NCBI GenBank assembly: GCA_038380435.1
Contig: JAWZYU010000005.1
Location: 38,834,001 to 38,898,000, forward strand
DNA from: Ryuthela nishihirai
Taxonomy: Eukaryota > Arthropoda > Arachnida > Araneae > Heptathelidae
Reading direction: 5' to 3'
Length of the DNA: 64,000 bases
A program made the translations under genes and the position numbers. The notes below the pieces were generated by a model, which saw only the letters and a list, made by a program, of their open reading frames with translations, ran no database searches and had not been told where the DNA came from. Shown piece after piece: positions 22,970 to 34,345 of the stretch; the first letter of the stretch is position 1, and each line of letters opens with the position of its first letter.

Positions 22970-23196
22970 TTATTGATGTGCATCTCTGATGGTACGAAGA
23001 GCAGAACTGATGACATGTTGTAAGCATTCGTTGAAATTTCTCACTGCATATGTTGTTGAGAATAGACATTTGAAGACTACTGTTAGTAAAAGTCCAAACA
23101 TTATGCTGAAATCAGTGGCAGATGTATGTGGCAGTTTGTTGCTATATAAAGATACTATTTCCTTAAAACTTCCCCCTGCCCCTATGTTAAATAAAC
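22970..23196 (-). CDS. Possible terminal exon of an unrecognised protein
   Basis: The minus strand has an AG acceptor preceded by pyrimidines (TTAGTTTTCAG at about 23,197-23,207), then about 74 open codons including NIGAGGSFKEIVSLYSNK, LPHTSATDFSIMFGLLL and SALRTIRDAHQ, and a TAA at 22,970-22,972. It lacks an ATG and contains a hydrophobic stretch. No family is recognised. It could equally be chance openness or part of an unidentified repeat. Confidence 0.25.
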
Positions 23197-23224
23197 CTGA
23201 AAACTAATTTAAAATATTATCAAC

Positions 23225-23345
23225 TGAACTCACAAATGTCATAATTTGTGGCACATTTCACCAGGAATCACTGTCAAGCACAATGGACTAGAAGAAAATG
23301 TCTTAAGTGCCCTGTCAATAAATCAATCAACACATGCTGAGTTAC
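23225..23345 (-). mobile_element. Tc1-related fragment
   Basis: About 110 bp are homologous to 20,385-20,500 (ATAATT...GCACATTTCACCAG, then AAGTGCCC...GTCAA and GCTGAGTTAC), the distal part of the Tc1-like remnant. No reading frame survives. Confidence 0.5.
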
Positions 23346-24331
23346 AGGTTTTGTGGTTACAGGCTATGTGTCATGTAGGATATGTGGTTTCTAGTTTCAG
23401 AGTAATAGCCTCCAAGTGGAAGATAGCAGCTCCACGTTGGAATCACAGAGCACATACATCCAAGTGAATATTATTGAGTACTTTTTCTGTGCAAATCAAT
23501 TGGAATCCGTTCATAGAGCAAATATATTTTTGTTTGAATCTTCAAATTATTTCTGCAGTGTGTTATTTATTACAATTTACAGCAATGCAGTATTTGGTTA
23601 ATTTTTGTGATATCACTGACCAGATTGGATGGTGGAGGGAAAGGAAGGGGGGGGGGGGAAATTTGAGCCAAAATGAACTAGATCATCATTCTGGTGCAAT
23701 TTTTTCCCAGCTGTTTTAATAGTTAAAAAATTTTAACAGTTAACACTGTATAATAGTCAGGATATACTACCTCAGTATGAGGAACTGAGTTTTCAAACAG
23801 AAGTCAGCTGCGTTAAGATATATTTTGCTGACCTACTATCATACCAGCTGTTCTATGTGCAATTTTGCACTAACAAAGCATACAACTCAAAAATGATTTG
23901 TTATTAGCCTTATGGTTAGAACCTAAGTTAGAAATTAGCTATTATACTGACTACACAATTTCAGCATACAGATCTATCTAATCATATAATTATTACAGGT
24001 AAACTGTTTACCTTTATGGTTACACAAAAGCAGGTTTAGTGATTTTTTCCATCTGTTTTAGTGATTTTTGGCAATTTTTTTTTTAAATATGGGTAAAATA
24101 TATGTTTAATATCTTTTTCAGTTACCAGCATTCTCAAGGGAGGGACAAAGATGTCCTAAATTATTCCTTCCACCAGATCCGGCCAGGTCACTTATGTGCC
24201 CTTGCAATTGTTAAGTCTATAGGTACATCCAAGATAATTATTAAAAGGAAAAACTAGGTGTAATTAAATTCCACCCGAGTTGAACATATGATAATGATCA
24301 TTAATTTATGAATTGTATGAGGGCGTAGTTT

Positions 24332-24957
24332 GTAAATGGTAGCTAGACATACACAAGAAGGAGAGCTATGTGCCAATCTCTTGTGATGATCTACAGAACC
24401 AGCAAGGCATATCACATATAGTCTGACCCTGTTTTCTCATGGTGCAGACCATTAGTATCTTTCAAAAGTTATATTCTCTTCTGGAAGGGAACAGAAGGGG
24501 ATGGTTTCCAGATCAGCATGGCATACTGATCTGGTCATCTAGGGCCACATTTTTTTTTCTACCTGCTGAGAAGTGGTTTTTCTGCCCAACGAGGAAGGAT
24601 CCTGGCACTGGTCATTTAAACTCACTAGACTAGCTGATGGCACTGAGCTTAATTACAGATCCTGGACTTGCTGCACTAGTGAGTCTCTGTTGAGTCGAAA
24701 TCTACTGCTGTGTTTTCTGTTTGACTATGGGTTGCAAGCCCTAAGTGAATAGAGGCAGAGAAACCTTATGGCAGCTGGTGAATAATACTGATCAGAAGCC
24801 ATCACATGATCATACCTTAATTCAAATCTTATATGGGCATCACCTACCTACCTACCCACTTAGGGGTAATATGTCTCAGGAAAGTCAGTTTCTATTTTAA
24901 TTCTGGTTCCTGAAAAGGTTCACTTGCAAAGGTGGTGCCAGTAATGTTCTTCTAAGG
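24332..24957 (+). mobile_element. LINE 5' UTR fragment
   Basis: It starts at GTAAATGGTAGCTAGAC (LINE 5' end) and matches the 5' UTR of the other copies through CTGCTGTGTTTTCTGTTTG and CCCTAAGTGAA, ending near GGTGGTGCC before the EN domain. It is followed at once by the 3' tail of the opposite-strand LINE, so the two were joined by insertion or rearrangement. Confidence 0.8.
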
Positions 24958-24980
24958 TACAGTTGCATTAATAAAATATT

Positions 24981-27900
24981 TTTTATCATCATCATCATCA
25001 TCCTCAAGCAGCCATGGGCTACGGAGGTCCAACTAGACCGTGCAATTTAGTTCTCCAAGCAAGTCTATCCTGAGACATCTACTGCATCTGGACACTGCAC
25101 ACCAATTCTAACAAGGTCCTGTTTGACATTGTCTACCCACCGTATCCTAGGTCTCCCCTTCTTTCTGAGGCCTTTAGGCACACTGTTCATAACCCTATTC
25201 GCCAATCTATAATTATTCATACGGGCAACATGGCCAAACCAACAGAGTCTCTCTCTGCACAATATGCTGCTTAAAGGAGGTTGCAAACTCCTTTGCTTAA
25301 CCTCATCATTAGTTACAAAGTTGAACCATCTAATGCCCAAGATACTGCGTAAGCATCTGGAATCAAAAGCATCTAGTTTCCTGTTATCATGTTTACAAAG
25401 TGTCCAAGTTTCACTACCATAACTAACCCTAGAAAGAACCAAACTATTATACAGCCTAATTTTAGTCTTTAGGTGTATACGCCTATTTCTCCACACTCTC
25501 CATAGATTCTTAAAAGTCCCAGCAGCAATCCCTATTCGTCTGTTAATCTCATGCTGCACATCACCATTATCTGTTACATAGCTCCCAAGATAATTAAACT
25601 GTGACACCTGCTCAAGACTGCAACCATTAAGATTAACTGAATCACAGCCTGCCTGACCAATTTTCATCACTTTAGTTTTCTCTCTGTTTATAACCAAACC
25701 TACTCTACTACCAGTCTCATCAACAGCTCGAATGAAAGAGTTCATCTCATCAACATCATTTGCCAAAAGGGCTAAATCATCAGCATAATCTAAATCAGAA
25801 ATTTTCCTATCTCTAGTCCATTTAAGGCCAAAATCTTTCCCTCGTAGTGAATTTCGCATAACATAATCAATAACCAAGCTAAAGAGAAAAGGAGACAAAA
25901 TGCACCCTTGTCGAACACCAGAAGTAATGCTAAACCCATTGCTATAAGCCTTACCAACTCTCACACACGACTCAGTGTTATTATACAGAGCTTTCATTAT
26001 GTTAACTAACTTGTCTGGTATACCATATGATTTCACAATCAACCACAAAATATGACGATCAACAGAGTCGAAAGCCTTTTTGAAATCAACAAAGCTAGCA
26101 ACCAAAGGTTTCTGAAACTCTAAACATTTCTCAAGAATCTGCCTAAGTGAAAATATCTGATCCACACATCCCCTACCACTTCTGAATCCACATTGCTCAT
26201 CACGCAATTGCCTGTCAACCAGATTCTTAATTCTATTAAGCACAATCATGGAAAGAACTTTCCCTGGAACAGAGAGTAGGCTGATACCCTTATAGTTATC
26301 ACACTTTTTCAGAACTGCGATCACCTTTTTTGGAAATAGGGATAACAATAGCTCTGGTAAAATACTTAGGAACCATGCCTTTATCGTAAAAGATATTCAG
26401 AATTTCAGTCATCCAAGTGGTAACCGAAACATTCCCAGCTCTAAGCATTTCCGTAGTAATTTCATCTACACCTGGGGATTTATGAAGCTTAAGTTTAGAA
26501 ACAGCCAAAATAACTTCAGATTGTGTTATAGGGCCAACATTAAAGCCACCAATGCATCTATCATCATTACAAACAATGGAAATAGAACTAACCGCATTAT
26601 TTAGAATATCACTGAAATGCTCAGCCCACCTAGCCATGACAGAATCCTCACCTTCTATAACCTTACCTTGTTTATCCTTCAATCCCTGTATACCTGTCCA
26701 TTTTCTACCACACAAAACATTAACTATCTGGTACAGCTCTCTGCTGTTGTGCTGCCCAACTGCTTCCTCAGCTTTGTCAGCCAAGCCATCAAGCCAAAAA
26801 TTCTTATCAACAGCTAACTGATCTTTTACACGTTTATTAAGTTCTCTGTAATGCTTTCTATTAGGACTAGTAGGGTATTGAGTAAGAACATTCCTGCAGT
26901 TCTTTCTTTCCGAAATAAGCTCAACTACCTTATCACTCATATAATTCTGCGTCTTCTGCTCCTTTTTCCCTAAAAGAGTACTGTTAGTTTGCAAAAAAGC
27001 CCATTTAAAATGATCCCATTCTTCCTCAACTTCAGTAGTAAGCATACCATGACTGTCATAATGACTAAGTAACCTATCATGGTAAGCTTTGGCTATAACT
27101 GGGTCTTTCAGAGCTTCTGTATTAAAAGCAAATTTTTTAACCCTAGCACAACACTTTTTAAGTTTAAGTTGCAAGACACTTTTAACAAGATAATGGTCAG
27201 ATCCAATTTCAGCTCCCCCATATGACCTGGTATTCCTAACAGAACTAGCCCATTTGCTGTTAATTAATATATAATCAATCATATTCTTATGCAGCCCATC
27301 GGGTGAAACCCATGTGTACTTATGTATGTCGCGGTGTTTGTAATAAGTGTTAGTTATTCTGAATCCATTGAGTTTACTTACCTGTAGGAGACGTTGCCCA
27401 TTGCCATTGCAGCTACCAATACCAAAAGGGCCTATCACTCCTCCACAAAGGTCAGAGTCAGTACCAACTTTGGCATTGAAGTCACCAAGAACAAGGGTAA
27501 TATCTCCTTTCTTGACAGAATTCAAAATATCCTGAAGTTGTTCATATAACCTATCCTTCTCATCTTCATTGGCATCCTCAGTGGGGGCATAACAGCAGAA
27601 AACATTCAAGTCTTTAACGCTTGTTCTGAAATTTTGCTGTAAGAAACCTTTCATTAATGCACTCATATCCTAGAAGAGCATCACTAGTGTGTCTGCTGAG
27701 AAGCAGACCCACGCCTTGGTGATGCTTATTGTCATCCCTCCCTGAAAAGAGAAATTTAAGATTATTTTTAAGAATCTGACCTTTATCTGTCCATCTGGTC
27801 TCTTGCAAGCCAAGAATATCTAAATTATAATGGTGGAATTCTTGTGTGAGGACATCAAGAGAAAAAGCTCTGTGCAGAGTCCTCACATTCCAACTACCTA

Positions 27901-28582
27901 TGGTGAGAAAATGGTTAGTGGGATGTTTAAAGAAACTATGTTTATTGAGAGAGGGAATGCCGACAATATCAAACAGCCCCTAATCGCAGACATGGGGCAA
28001 AGACCCATTCCCCACCACTAAAGGCTGAAGCCATCTACACTGGAAGACTTCCTCCAATGTAGAACCTGGCGATGCCAATAGAGGCAAAGAGTTCAGGTAC
28101 CTGCGATGACCTCTGTTCAGGATTATCCACCAGCTGATAAACATATCCTGTGAATCTATTCACTTGGGGCTGTCAACCCACAAACAAACAGAAAACACAG
28201 CGGAAGATTTTCGCTCCACAGAAGCCCACCAGTGCAGCAAAATCAGGATCCATAATCAAGCTCAGAGCCATATATCTGTCCAGTCCAGTGGATTTATATG
28301 GTCAGCACCAGGACCCTGTGTGATTGACCACTCCTCAGCAGGGTAGAAAAAAAAAGTAGCCACAGTTGTCCAGATCAGTAGGCCACACTAATCTTGCAGT
28401 CCTCCCCTTCCGTTCACTTCCACAAGAGAATTCCAATTTCTGACTCTTTTGAAAGGTACTAACAGTCCACCACGAGAAGGCGGGGTTGGACATTATAGGT
28501 GCTAGGCCTGGCCGGTTCTATGCATCATTACAGGGGATTGGTGCATAGCTCTCCTTCCAGTGACTACCTAGCTACCATTTAC
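24981..28582 (-). mobile_element. Best-preserved full-length LINE copy
   Basis: The 5' end lies at 28,582 (GTAAATGGTAGCTAGGTAG) and the 3' end is CCATGGCTGCTTGAGGATGATG with a (GAT)n tail at 24,984-25,003. Only two frame disruptions separate the three coding segments. It shares subfamily markers with the 41.9-45.4-kb copy: a 7-bp insertion in the linker/RT border and a 5' UTR variant. Confidence 0.92.
25065..27886 (-). pseudogene. LINE endonuclease-RT polyprotein, two frameshifts from intact
   Basis: Segment 1 (27,886-27,614) encodes the start of EN including DILGLQETRWTDKGQ. A single extra A near 27,625 shifts the frame. Segment 2 (27,666-26,299, 455 codons) has CCYAPTEDAN, LVLGDFNAKVG, MIDYILINSKWASSVRNT, GSDHYLVKS, the linker and KSPGVDEITTEML. 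A 7-bp insertion near 26,305 shifts again. Segment 3 (26,348-25,065, 427 codons) has CGFRSGRGCVDQIF, SFVDFKKAFDSVD (motif A), SGVRQGCILSPFLFS (motif B), LDYADDLALLA (motif C, about 25,776-25,787) and the C-terminal ETWTLCKHDNRKLDAF, ILGIRWFNFV and RLCWFGHVARM blocks. All catalytic motifs I know are present, but the protein cannot be made in one piece. Confidence 0.9.
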
Positions 28583-28586
28583 ATTA

Positions 28587-28711
28587 GCTAAATTTAAAAC
28601 TAAGATTGAAGACTTGAATGTTATCTGTGTTATGCCCCCATAGAGGACTCTGATGAGAATGAGAAAGATAGTTTTTACATACAACTTCACAATATTTTGA
28701 ATTCTGTCAAG
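28587..28711 (+). mobile_element. LINE EN fragment
   Basis: It matches AKFQTSIKDLNVICCYAPTEDANE...QLQDILNSVK of the EN domain with several changes. It ends abruptly at a GGAGCT-type simple repeat (about 28,716-28,740). Confidence 0.75.
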
Positions 28712-28894
28712 CAGGGCTTGGAGCTGGAGCTAGAGCTCAAAAAGGTTGCAAAATTTTCCTGACTCTGGCTCCAACTACTGGTTTTCCTTTTTTACTTTTC
28801 TGTTCCTTACCCCCAAAATAGTCACAATTTACAAAACTACTCAGGAATTCATTCCTAACTGATCAGTAAATATTTTTGTGTATGCTGATGCTAT

Positions 28895-29699
28895 TGATTA
28901 TGTTATACGAAATTCACTGCAAAGGAAAGATTTTGGCATTAAATGGTCTAGAGATATGAAAATTTCTCATTTAGATCATGCTGATGACGTTCATGAGATG
29001 AACCTTTCATTCAAGTTCATCTCATGAACATCATCAGCATGATTATCTACAATAATTCTGAGTTGTGTGCGAGAGTTGGTAAGGCTTGTAGTAATTGGTT
29101 TAGCATTGCTTCTGGTGTTCGACAAGAGTGCATTTTGTCTCTTTTTATCGTTAGTTTGGTTATTGATTATGTTATGCGAAATTCACTTCGAGGGAAAAAT
29201 TTTGGCCTTAAATGGGCTGGAGATACGGAAATTTTTGATTTAGATTATGCTGATGATTTAGCCCTTTTGCCAAATGTTATTGATGAGATGAACTCTTTCA
29301 TTCGAGCTATTGACGAGACTGGTAGTAGAGTAGATTTGGCTATAAACAGAGAGAAAACTAAAGTGATGATAATTGGTCAGGCAGGCTGTGATTCAGTTAA
29401 TGTGAATGGTTGCAGTCTTGAGCAGGTATCACAGTTTAATTATCTTGGGAGTTATGTAACAGATACTGGTAATGTGTGGCATAGATTAACAGATGAATAG
29501 GGATTGCTGCTGGGACTTTTAAGAATCTATGGAGAGTGTGAAGAAATAGGTGTATGCACCTAAAGACTAAAATTAGACTGCATAATAGTTTGGTTTTTTC
29601 TAGCGCTAGTTATGGTAGTGAAACTTGGACGCTTTGTAAACAAGATAACAGGAAACTAGATCTTACAAAGTATCTTGGGCATTAGGTGGTTCAACCTTT
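28895..29699 (+). pseudogene. LINE RT fragment with an internal fold-back
   Basis: A first piece covers IDYVIRNSLQRKDFGIKW to the position of YADD. A hairpin at 28,977-29,041 then turns back, and the RT resumes with NNSELCARVGKACSNWF, SGVRQECILSLF, DLDYADDLALL, INREKTKVM and the NYLGSYVTD block. The sequence therefore repeats the VIDYV-to-YADD stretch twice. It ends at 29,699 near GIRWFN, and an unrelated repeat follows. Confidence 0.8.
28977..29041. repeat. 27-bp-arm inverted repeat inside LINE RT
   Basis: The left arm is 28,977-29,003, the loop is CTTTCATTCAA (29,004-29,014) and the right arm is 29,015-29,041. There is one mismatch in 27. Both arms derive from the YADD...DEMN coding stretch of the LINE. 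Confidence 0.93.
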
Positions 29700-29703
29700 A
29701 CCG

Positions 29704-30628
29704 TGTCACAGCCCAAAGAATCGCTTTCATCTTTCCCAGTCTAGTGGCCAGAGACTGAAGCTTCACTCCCATAGTACAAGGTTGTGAAAAAAAATTTTCA
29801 GAATAGAAATATGAATTATTTTGCAACCATTTCTAATCAAATATCACAAATATCATTTAAATCTATAATATAAATTTTTACCTGTTGATTCCGCTTGAAA
29901 AAATTATGATCAAGTTTAAAAATAAATCTATTTGAGTCGGATGCACATGTTCAGTCACCGTAAACAGCATCAAGAAGTGCCGATTCAGTTCATGACTTTA
30001 CTCTGCCGTATTATGCTTAGATTATCAATTGGTTGCATTTCCCACTTTTTTCTGCTATTTATAGCTCTACTAGAGTTAATACTTTCTAAACTTTTAACGT
30101 AAGGATACTGATTTTTTTTACTACCAAAAATTGCATCATCCGGGAATTACAGATATCAGCTTTCAATCAATATTTTAGCAGACTTTTGATTTCAAAGAGT
30201 TTTTTATTCACTTTAATGTTTCTAGAGTTATTTTTTATTGCTTCTCAAATGGATACTGCAATTATAAACAATAAATAATTAGAAATGATTGAAAGTGAAA
30301 CTGCTAGCGATCTATAATGGTGGCAATCAGAACAAGCATTAGGATTACTCAGAGTGTGATTTTAAAATGGTAGGACTTTATTTATCAATATTTTTAATTA
30401 CATTTAAAAGCACATAAACAAATAATGGTCAGGAAATTGAGATTTTTAACCAAAATTTTTGCCAGAATTTTAGAATTAAACTTTTACATAGCAATTAAGT
30501 AGTTTCATAATAAAGTGACATTATACGTTACACTAAAGCTGTTTATTTTATTTTCTGAAAACACTTTAAAATAAATTCGGCCGCCACAGTGAGTTCAGTT
30601 TCAGAAATCTGACACTGTGAGGGTTAAG
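29704..30628. repeat. Interspersed repeat X, copy 1
   Basis: Sequence from about 29,779 (CATAGTACAAGGTTGTG) is homologous to 63,178-63,890, with shared blocks such as TTTCTAATCAAATATC and ATTTTTAACCAAAATTTTTG. There is no coding capacity. It lies between an RT fragment and a LINE 3' end; a GACACTGTGAGGGTTAAG block forms its right edge. I could not assign a class. Confidence 0.6.
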
Positions 30629-30763
30629 AATCAATGGAGAGTTGTTAGAATTTGTGTGCAGTGGCCAGATGCAGCAGATATAGCTCAAAACAGATATGCT
30701 TGGAGAACTAAATTGCATGGTCTGATTGGACCTTCGTAGCTCATGGCTGCTTGAGGATGATAA
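30629..30763 (+). mobile_element. LINE 3'-end fragment
   Basis: It matches the end of the LINE: GTTAGAATTTGTGTGCAGTG, AGATATGCTTGGAGAACTAA and CATGGCTGCTTGAGGATGAT. Confidence 0.85.
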
Positions 30764-30775
30764 TGATTAAATAAA

Positions 30776-30890
30776 AAACTAAAAATACCCTTCAAGCAGC
30801 TGCTTGCCAGAGGTCTGACAGGAGCCTGTCAGGTTATATGCCATAGCAGGTTTGTGAAGATGGCAGGACCTCAGCAGAAAACTGCATACT
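30776..30890 (-). mobile_element. SINE family B fragment (body only)
   Basis: The minus strand carries CTGCTGAGGTCCTGCCATCT, CTGACAGGCTCCTGTCAGAC and AAGCAGCTGCTTGAAGGG. The tRNA head is missing. It directly follows the LINE 3' end. Confidence 0.85.
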
Positions 30891-30899
30891 CGAAAAAGA

Positions 30900-31556
30900 A
30901 TTAGCAAGCTTAACTATTGTATATCTCTAAATCCTCAATAAACAGCATTATCATAAATGAGTATGAAACTAGCAACTTATGCTTATGTGTAAAATCATTG
31001 ACTCTCTACGAAAAATAATTTCCAGTTACATTGAAGAAAATTACTGAAAATCGACAACCAAAAAACATTAAAATGCAATCTTGGAATGTTTCACAATACC
31101 AAAAAATTGATAAGTTGACAGTATGTCACCTGACTATAATATTACCAAGATATGCTACCAATGAGTCACTTCAATATATGAAGCAAAATCACACAGAATA
31201 TTTATCTGAAGATATCATCAATAATAGCCTTGAAATATATTTTTACAGTGCTTTTCATGATTTTAACTTTACAACCTCTGTATTTTAGCCAAATACAATG
31301 GTATATCAAGTCATTTCTCAATGTATGTAAAGAGGCAACAGGAAATAATCAGTGCAAAACATGTTTATTTTAAAAAAGCTGTAACCTTAATGATTGAAAA
31401 TGATAATGCAACAGTGATGAGCTATATTTTAAGCCTGCATTTTATATGGTGATATATTTTATCTGTGGAGCAGCATACCCTAAGAAGGGCAGTATTATCA
31501 TCATTAACATGTAAAAAAAAGCAATTACACTTGAAATAAAAGAAATGAAACAGTAC
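30900..31556. other. AT-rich intronic sequence
   Basis: This lies downstream of the third ARMC8-like exon (minus strand). The plus-strand 85-codon open frame at 31,031-31,288 shows no recognisable domain and is probably chance. Confidence 0.5.
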
Positions 31557-31699
31557 CTCTAAGTAGCACATTAATTACTCCAGCATCAACCAACGATTTG
31601 ATATGATCATCTGTTCCTTTAGCTAAACTTCCAAGAGTAATCACTGTTTCCACAAGTAAATCTGCTTCAGAACTTTCATCAGATAAGATCTGTAGAAGC
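31557..31699 (-). CDS. ARMC8: ARMC8-like gene, third identified exon (armadillo repeat)
   Basis: This minus-strand exon is 143 bp, preceded by AAAG acceptor sequence and followed by the donor GTACTG. It encodes LLQILSDESSEADLL, then ITLGSLAKGTDDHIKSL and DAGVINVLLR, ending in phase 1. This corresponds to the ARMC8 stretch around LLYLLQQETSS and VLGSLAMGTENNVKSLL. ARMC8 is an armadillo-repeat scaffold of the CTLH/GID E3 ubiquitin ligase, cytoplasmic and nuclear. It joins the exon at 35,231-35,302 in frame (AG+G, Arg). I did not find the next exon (GLLSPDLKF-like) in the remaining 31 kb, so it is either unrecognised or outside the window. Confidence 0.88.
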
Positions 31700-31701
31700 C
31701 T

Positions 31702-32504
31702 TTATGAACATAAATGGCATATATTAATAACAAACTTAGAACAGATATAGCATTAAACAACATTTAAACATACTACTGCTTAACTGTAAAATGATAAAAG
31801 GTGATATTTATATATGTACTGCCTGAATGTGAACATACACATTGACAGAATCCAAAATGAGAGGTCAAAGACACCAATAGATGTTTTTTGTACAAAACAT
31901 GAAACTTCGATTTTTTAAAATAGAAGGATCTTATTTAAAAAATTTTTAATATATATAGTCTGAAAATGTATATTTTAGAGATGTTAAAAAAAAAACACTT
32001 TTTTAATTTATGATGAACTTCTAAATATCCTTGAAATGCTTCCAATTGCCATTCAGATGGCTTAATTCACGGTATTGCAGCATTACACTTCCCATTGCAA
32101 CAAAGTTTTCCCACCACTAAATTTGCAGTTTAGGTTACGTTTGAGTTGCCAATCATATACTTTTATTATTGATTTTTATTTTACTCTCTTTTCCTACTTT
32201 AAATTTATTTTAATCTAGCTGGTTGCATGTAGTTAATCCATGTAAACAACTACTTGCAACCAGCTTTCCCCACTCTTGCATGTGTGAGCCAACAATTACA
32301 CCTGCTACTTCCTGTCCTGTGTTGCCATGGGCTGCAGGTAGTCTTGAAGAAGTTGTGACTTTTTTTTTAGTTATGGTTTCAATTTGAAGAGTGGGAAAGA
32401 CACATAGAATACTGGCATAAATGATAAAAATAATTCTAGGAATAGTAAAATAGGTTTAAAGCAGAGAGGAGGGTAAAAAGAAAAAAAGAAACCGAGGTAA
32501 AAGC
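31702..32504. other. Intronic AT-rich sequence with a small hairpin
   Basis: Intron between ARMC8-like exons. An inverted repeat with arms CTGGTTGCATGTAGTT and AACTACTTGCAACCAG (one mismatch) lies at about 32,219-32,263. No other feature is seen. Confidence 0.6.
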
Positions 32505-32579
32505 TAACCAAAACAGTTTGTGTTTTTTAGGGTAAAATGAAACCATATGTAAAAAGTGAATAAAGATATTTTATTCAGG

Positions 32580-34345
32580 AAAGTAAGCACCAACGCAATC
32601 TATAACCTTTACCCAATGAGATACAAGTTTGTAAATGCCACTCTGGTAGAACTCCTGATGTTCAGAAGTGAAGAAAGCAGCCAACTACATTTCTAGTACT
32701 TCTCAGTTTTGAAATTGTCAATTGCAAATATGACTGTTCTGCGACAAGAAAAGATGGTAGTCGGATAGTGTAATGTCTGAGGAATACAGAATGTGGGGAA
32801 GAATTTCCCAACCAAGGATGTGGAGTTTGTCTCAGGTCATTCACGCTGTGTAAGGGCGAGCATTGTCCTGAAGGACCACAACGCCTTTGCAATGAACAAG
32901 TGCAGGATGTTTTTGGAGCAGTGCATCTGCAACCCATTGTAACTGTGCCAAGTAGACATCCGCAGTGATTGTTTGACCAGTGGCAAAAAGCTCATAATGG
33001 ATTATACCAACTATAATCACCAGACACAAAATTTTCTGTTGGTGGATTTGGTACTGTAGTGGCTTTGGTGTGTGCAGTACAAGTTCATGGATGACAACCA
33101 ATGATAGCAACTTCTGGTGTTCCTATAGACAATCCATTTTTCATCGCACATCAACAACCTGTCTAATAATGGTTAATTCTTGTGGCGTGAAAGCAGTGAC
33201 GAGAAGATTGCAAGCTGCTAGAGTTTGTTTCCGGCAATCAGTTCATGTGGAACCCATTTGCTCAGCTTCCAGACTTTTCCTAGGCAATGTAAATGCAAAC
33301 GAATGGTTTCATCCCTTACATAGAACCTTTCTGCAAGCTCTTCACATGTTTGATATGAACCCAACTCGATGCTGGCCTTCAGCTCATTGTTGTCAATGAT
33401 GGTCGGTCTTCACTTGTGGGGTGCATCTTCGAGTGTCTCATCACCTGATGCAAATTTTCTGAACCATTTTTAGTCTGTCTGTTCACTCACTGTGTTCTCT
33501 CTAAATGCCGTACATACACTATGTTGAAAAAAGTGTCCAGACACTTCCATGTTATGTGAATGGAAAGCCACTTTCAAAGCTCCCTAACATTGAAAATAAA
33601 TCTTTTATGCAAAAACTGTTATTGGCGATAAATTGTAGATGTCACTCAAATATATTTACTGCAATATTTGTTTAATATTTAAAGAATGAATGGAAGCTGA
33701 AGCATTTATCTTCAACTTTTGACATTTGTGAAAAAATACTTCAATAAATAAAACGCAACTCTTGTAACAATTTGTTCACTAACATAAATTAATAAAAAAA
33801 ATTTTAATTTTTTTTTTAATTCTAAATTTTTTTTAAAGATTTTGTCAATTTGGAGGCAAAGTGACAGTGTCAATTTTCAACAATCTTTGATCAATACTTA
33901 AAGTCATTGAAGCGGGACCATTTAATAGCAGAAGACACTTTCATATTGCTTCCAAATTGATGTAATCTTAAAAAAATCATCTTACAAACTTCAGATATTT
34001 ATGTTAGTAAACAAACTGTTACAACAGTTGTGTTTTATCTATTGAAATATTTTTTCACAAGTGTCAAAAGTTGAAGATAAATGCTTCAGCTTCCATTCAT
34101 TCTTTAAGTATTAAACAAATATTGCGAGAAACATATTTAGAGAAATTTGAGTGACATCTACAATTTATCGCCAATAACAATTTTTGCATAAAAAGTTTAA
34201 GTGTTAGGGAGCTTTGAAAGTGGCTTTCCATTCACATAACATGGAAGTGTCCGGACACTTTTTTCAACATAGTGTATCTTGCAGGCTGCTTGTGCTGCTT
34301 TAGTTCCCAGTTTAAACTCATTAAATAAGCATGCTCAAATAACTG
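32580..34345 (-). pseudogene. mariner (SETMAR-type) transposase pseudogene
   Basis: The N-terminal FNEFKLGTKAAQAACKI is at about 34,275-34,330. After the MITE come SYQTCEELAERFYV, HLHCLGKVWKLSKWVP, CDEKWIVYRNTRS (first catalytic Asp region; usually GDEKW), VGIIHYELFATGQTI, VVLQDNARPYTA (second Asp), LGWEILPHILYSSDITLSDYHLF (third Asp region SDY) and SHWVKVIDCVGAYF. This is the order of SETMAR-like mariner transposases. Frameshifts and stops are scattered, besides the MITE insertion, so it is dead. The plus-strand open frame at 33,070-33,399 is its antisense shadow. Confidence 0.85.
33517..34274. mobile_element. MITE M2, 758 bp with about 280-bp terminal inverted repeats
   Basis: It starts CACTATGTTGAAAAAAGTG and ends with the complement. 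TA flanks both sides (33,515-33,516; 34,275-34,276). The arms run about 33,517-33,795 and 33,998-34,274 with high identity by eye, including GTTATGTGAATGGAAAGCC and ATTCATTCTTTAA-type blocks. There is no coding capacity. It is inserted in the mariner transposase gene between the AACKI and VYG-like codons. Confidence 0.92.

Noticed and set aside
26552..26821. Plus-strand open frames over the minus-strand LINE (also 4,469-4,684, 5,136-5,381, 27,347-27,535 and similar)
   Set aside because: They are shadows of the endonuclease-RT coding strand and recur in antisense of every LINE copy.
28716..28890. GGAGCT simple repeat as part of a hAT terminus
   Set aside because: The CAGGGCTTGGAGCT start is suggestive, but no matching second end or target duplication was found.
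31031..31288. 85-codon plus-strand open frame as a gene
   Set aside because: No domain, no neighbouring exon signals and located in the ARMC8-like intron; likely chance.
18900..31550. Fourth ARMC8-like exon
   Set aside because: I looked for text equivalent to the next ARMC8 block on the minus strand and found none that was convincing.
33070..33399. Plus-strand 109-codon open frame
   Set aside because: It is the antisense of the mariner transposase, which is recognisable on the minus strand.
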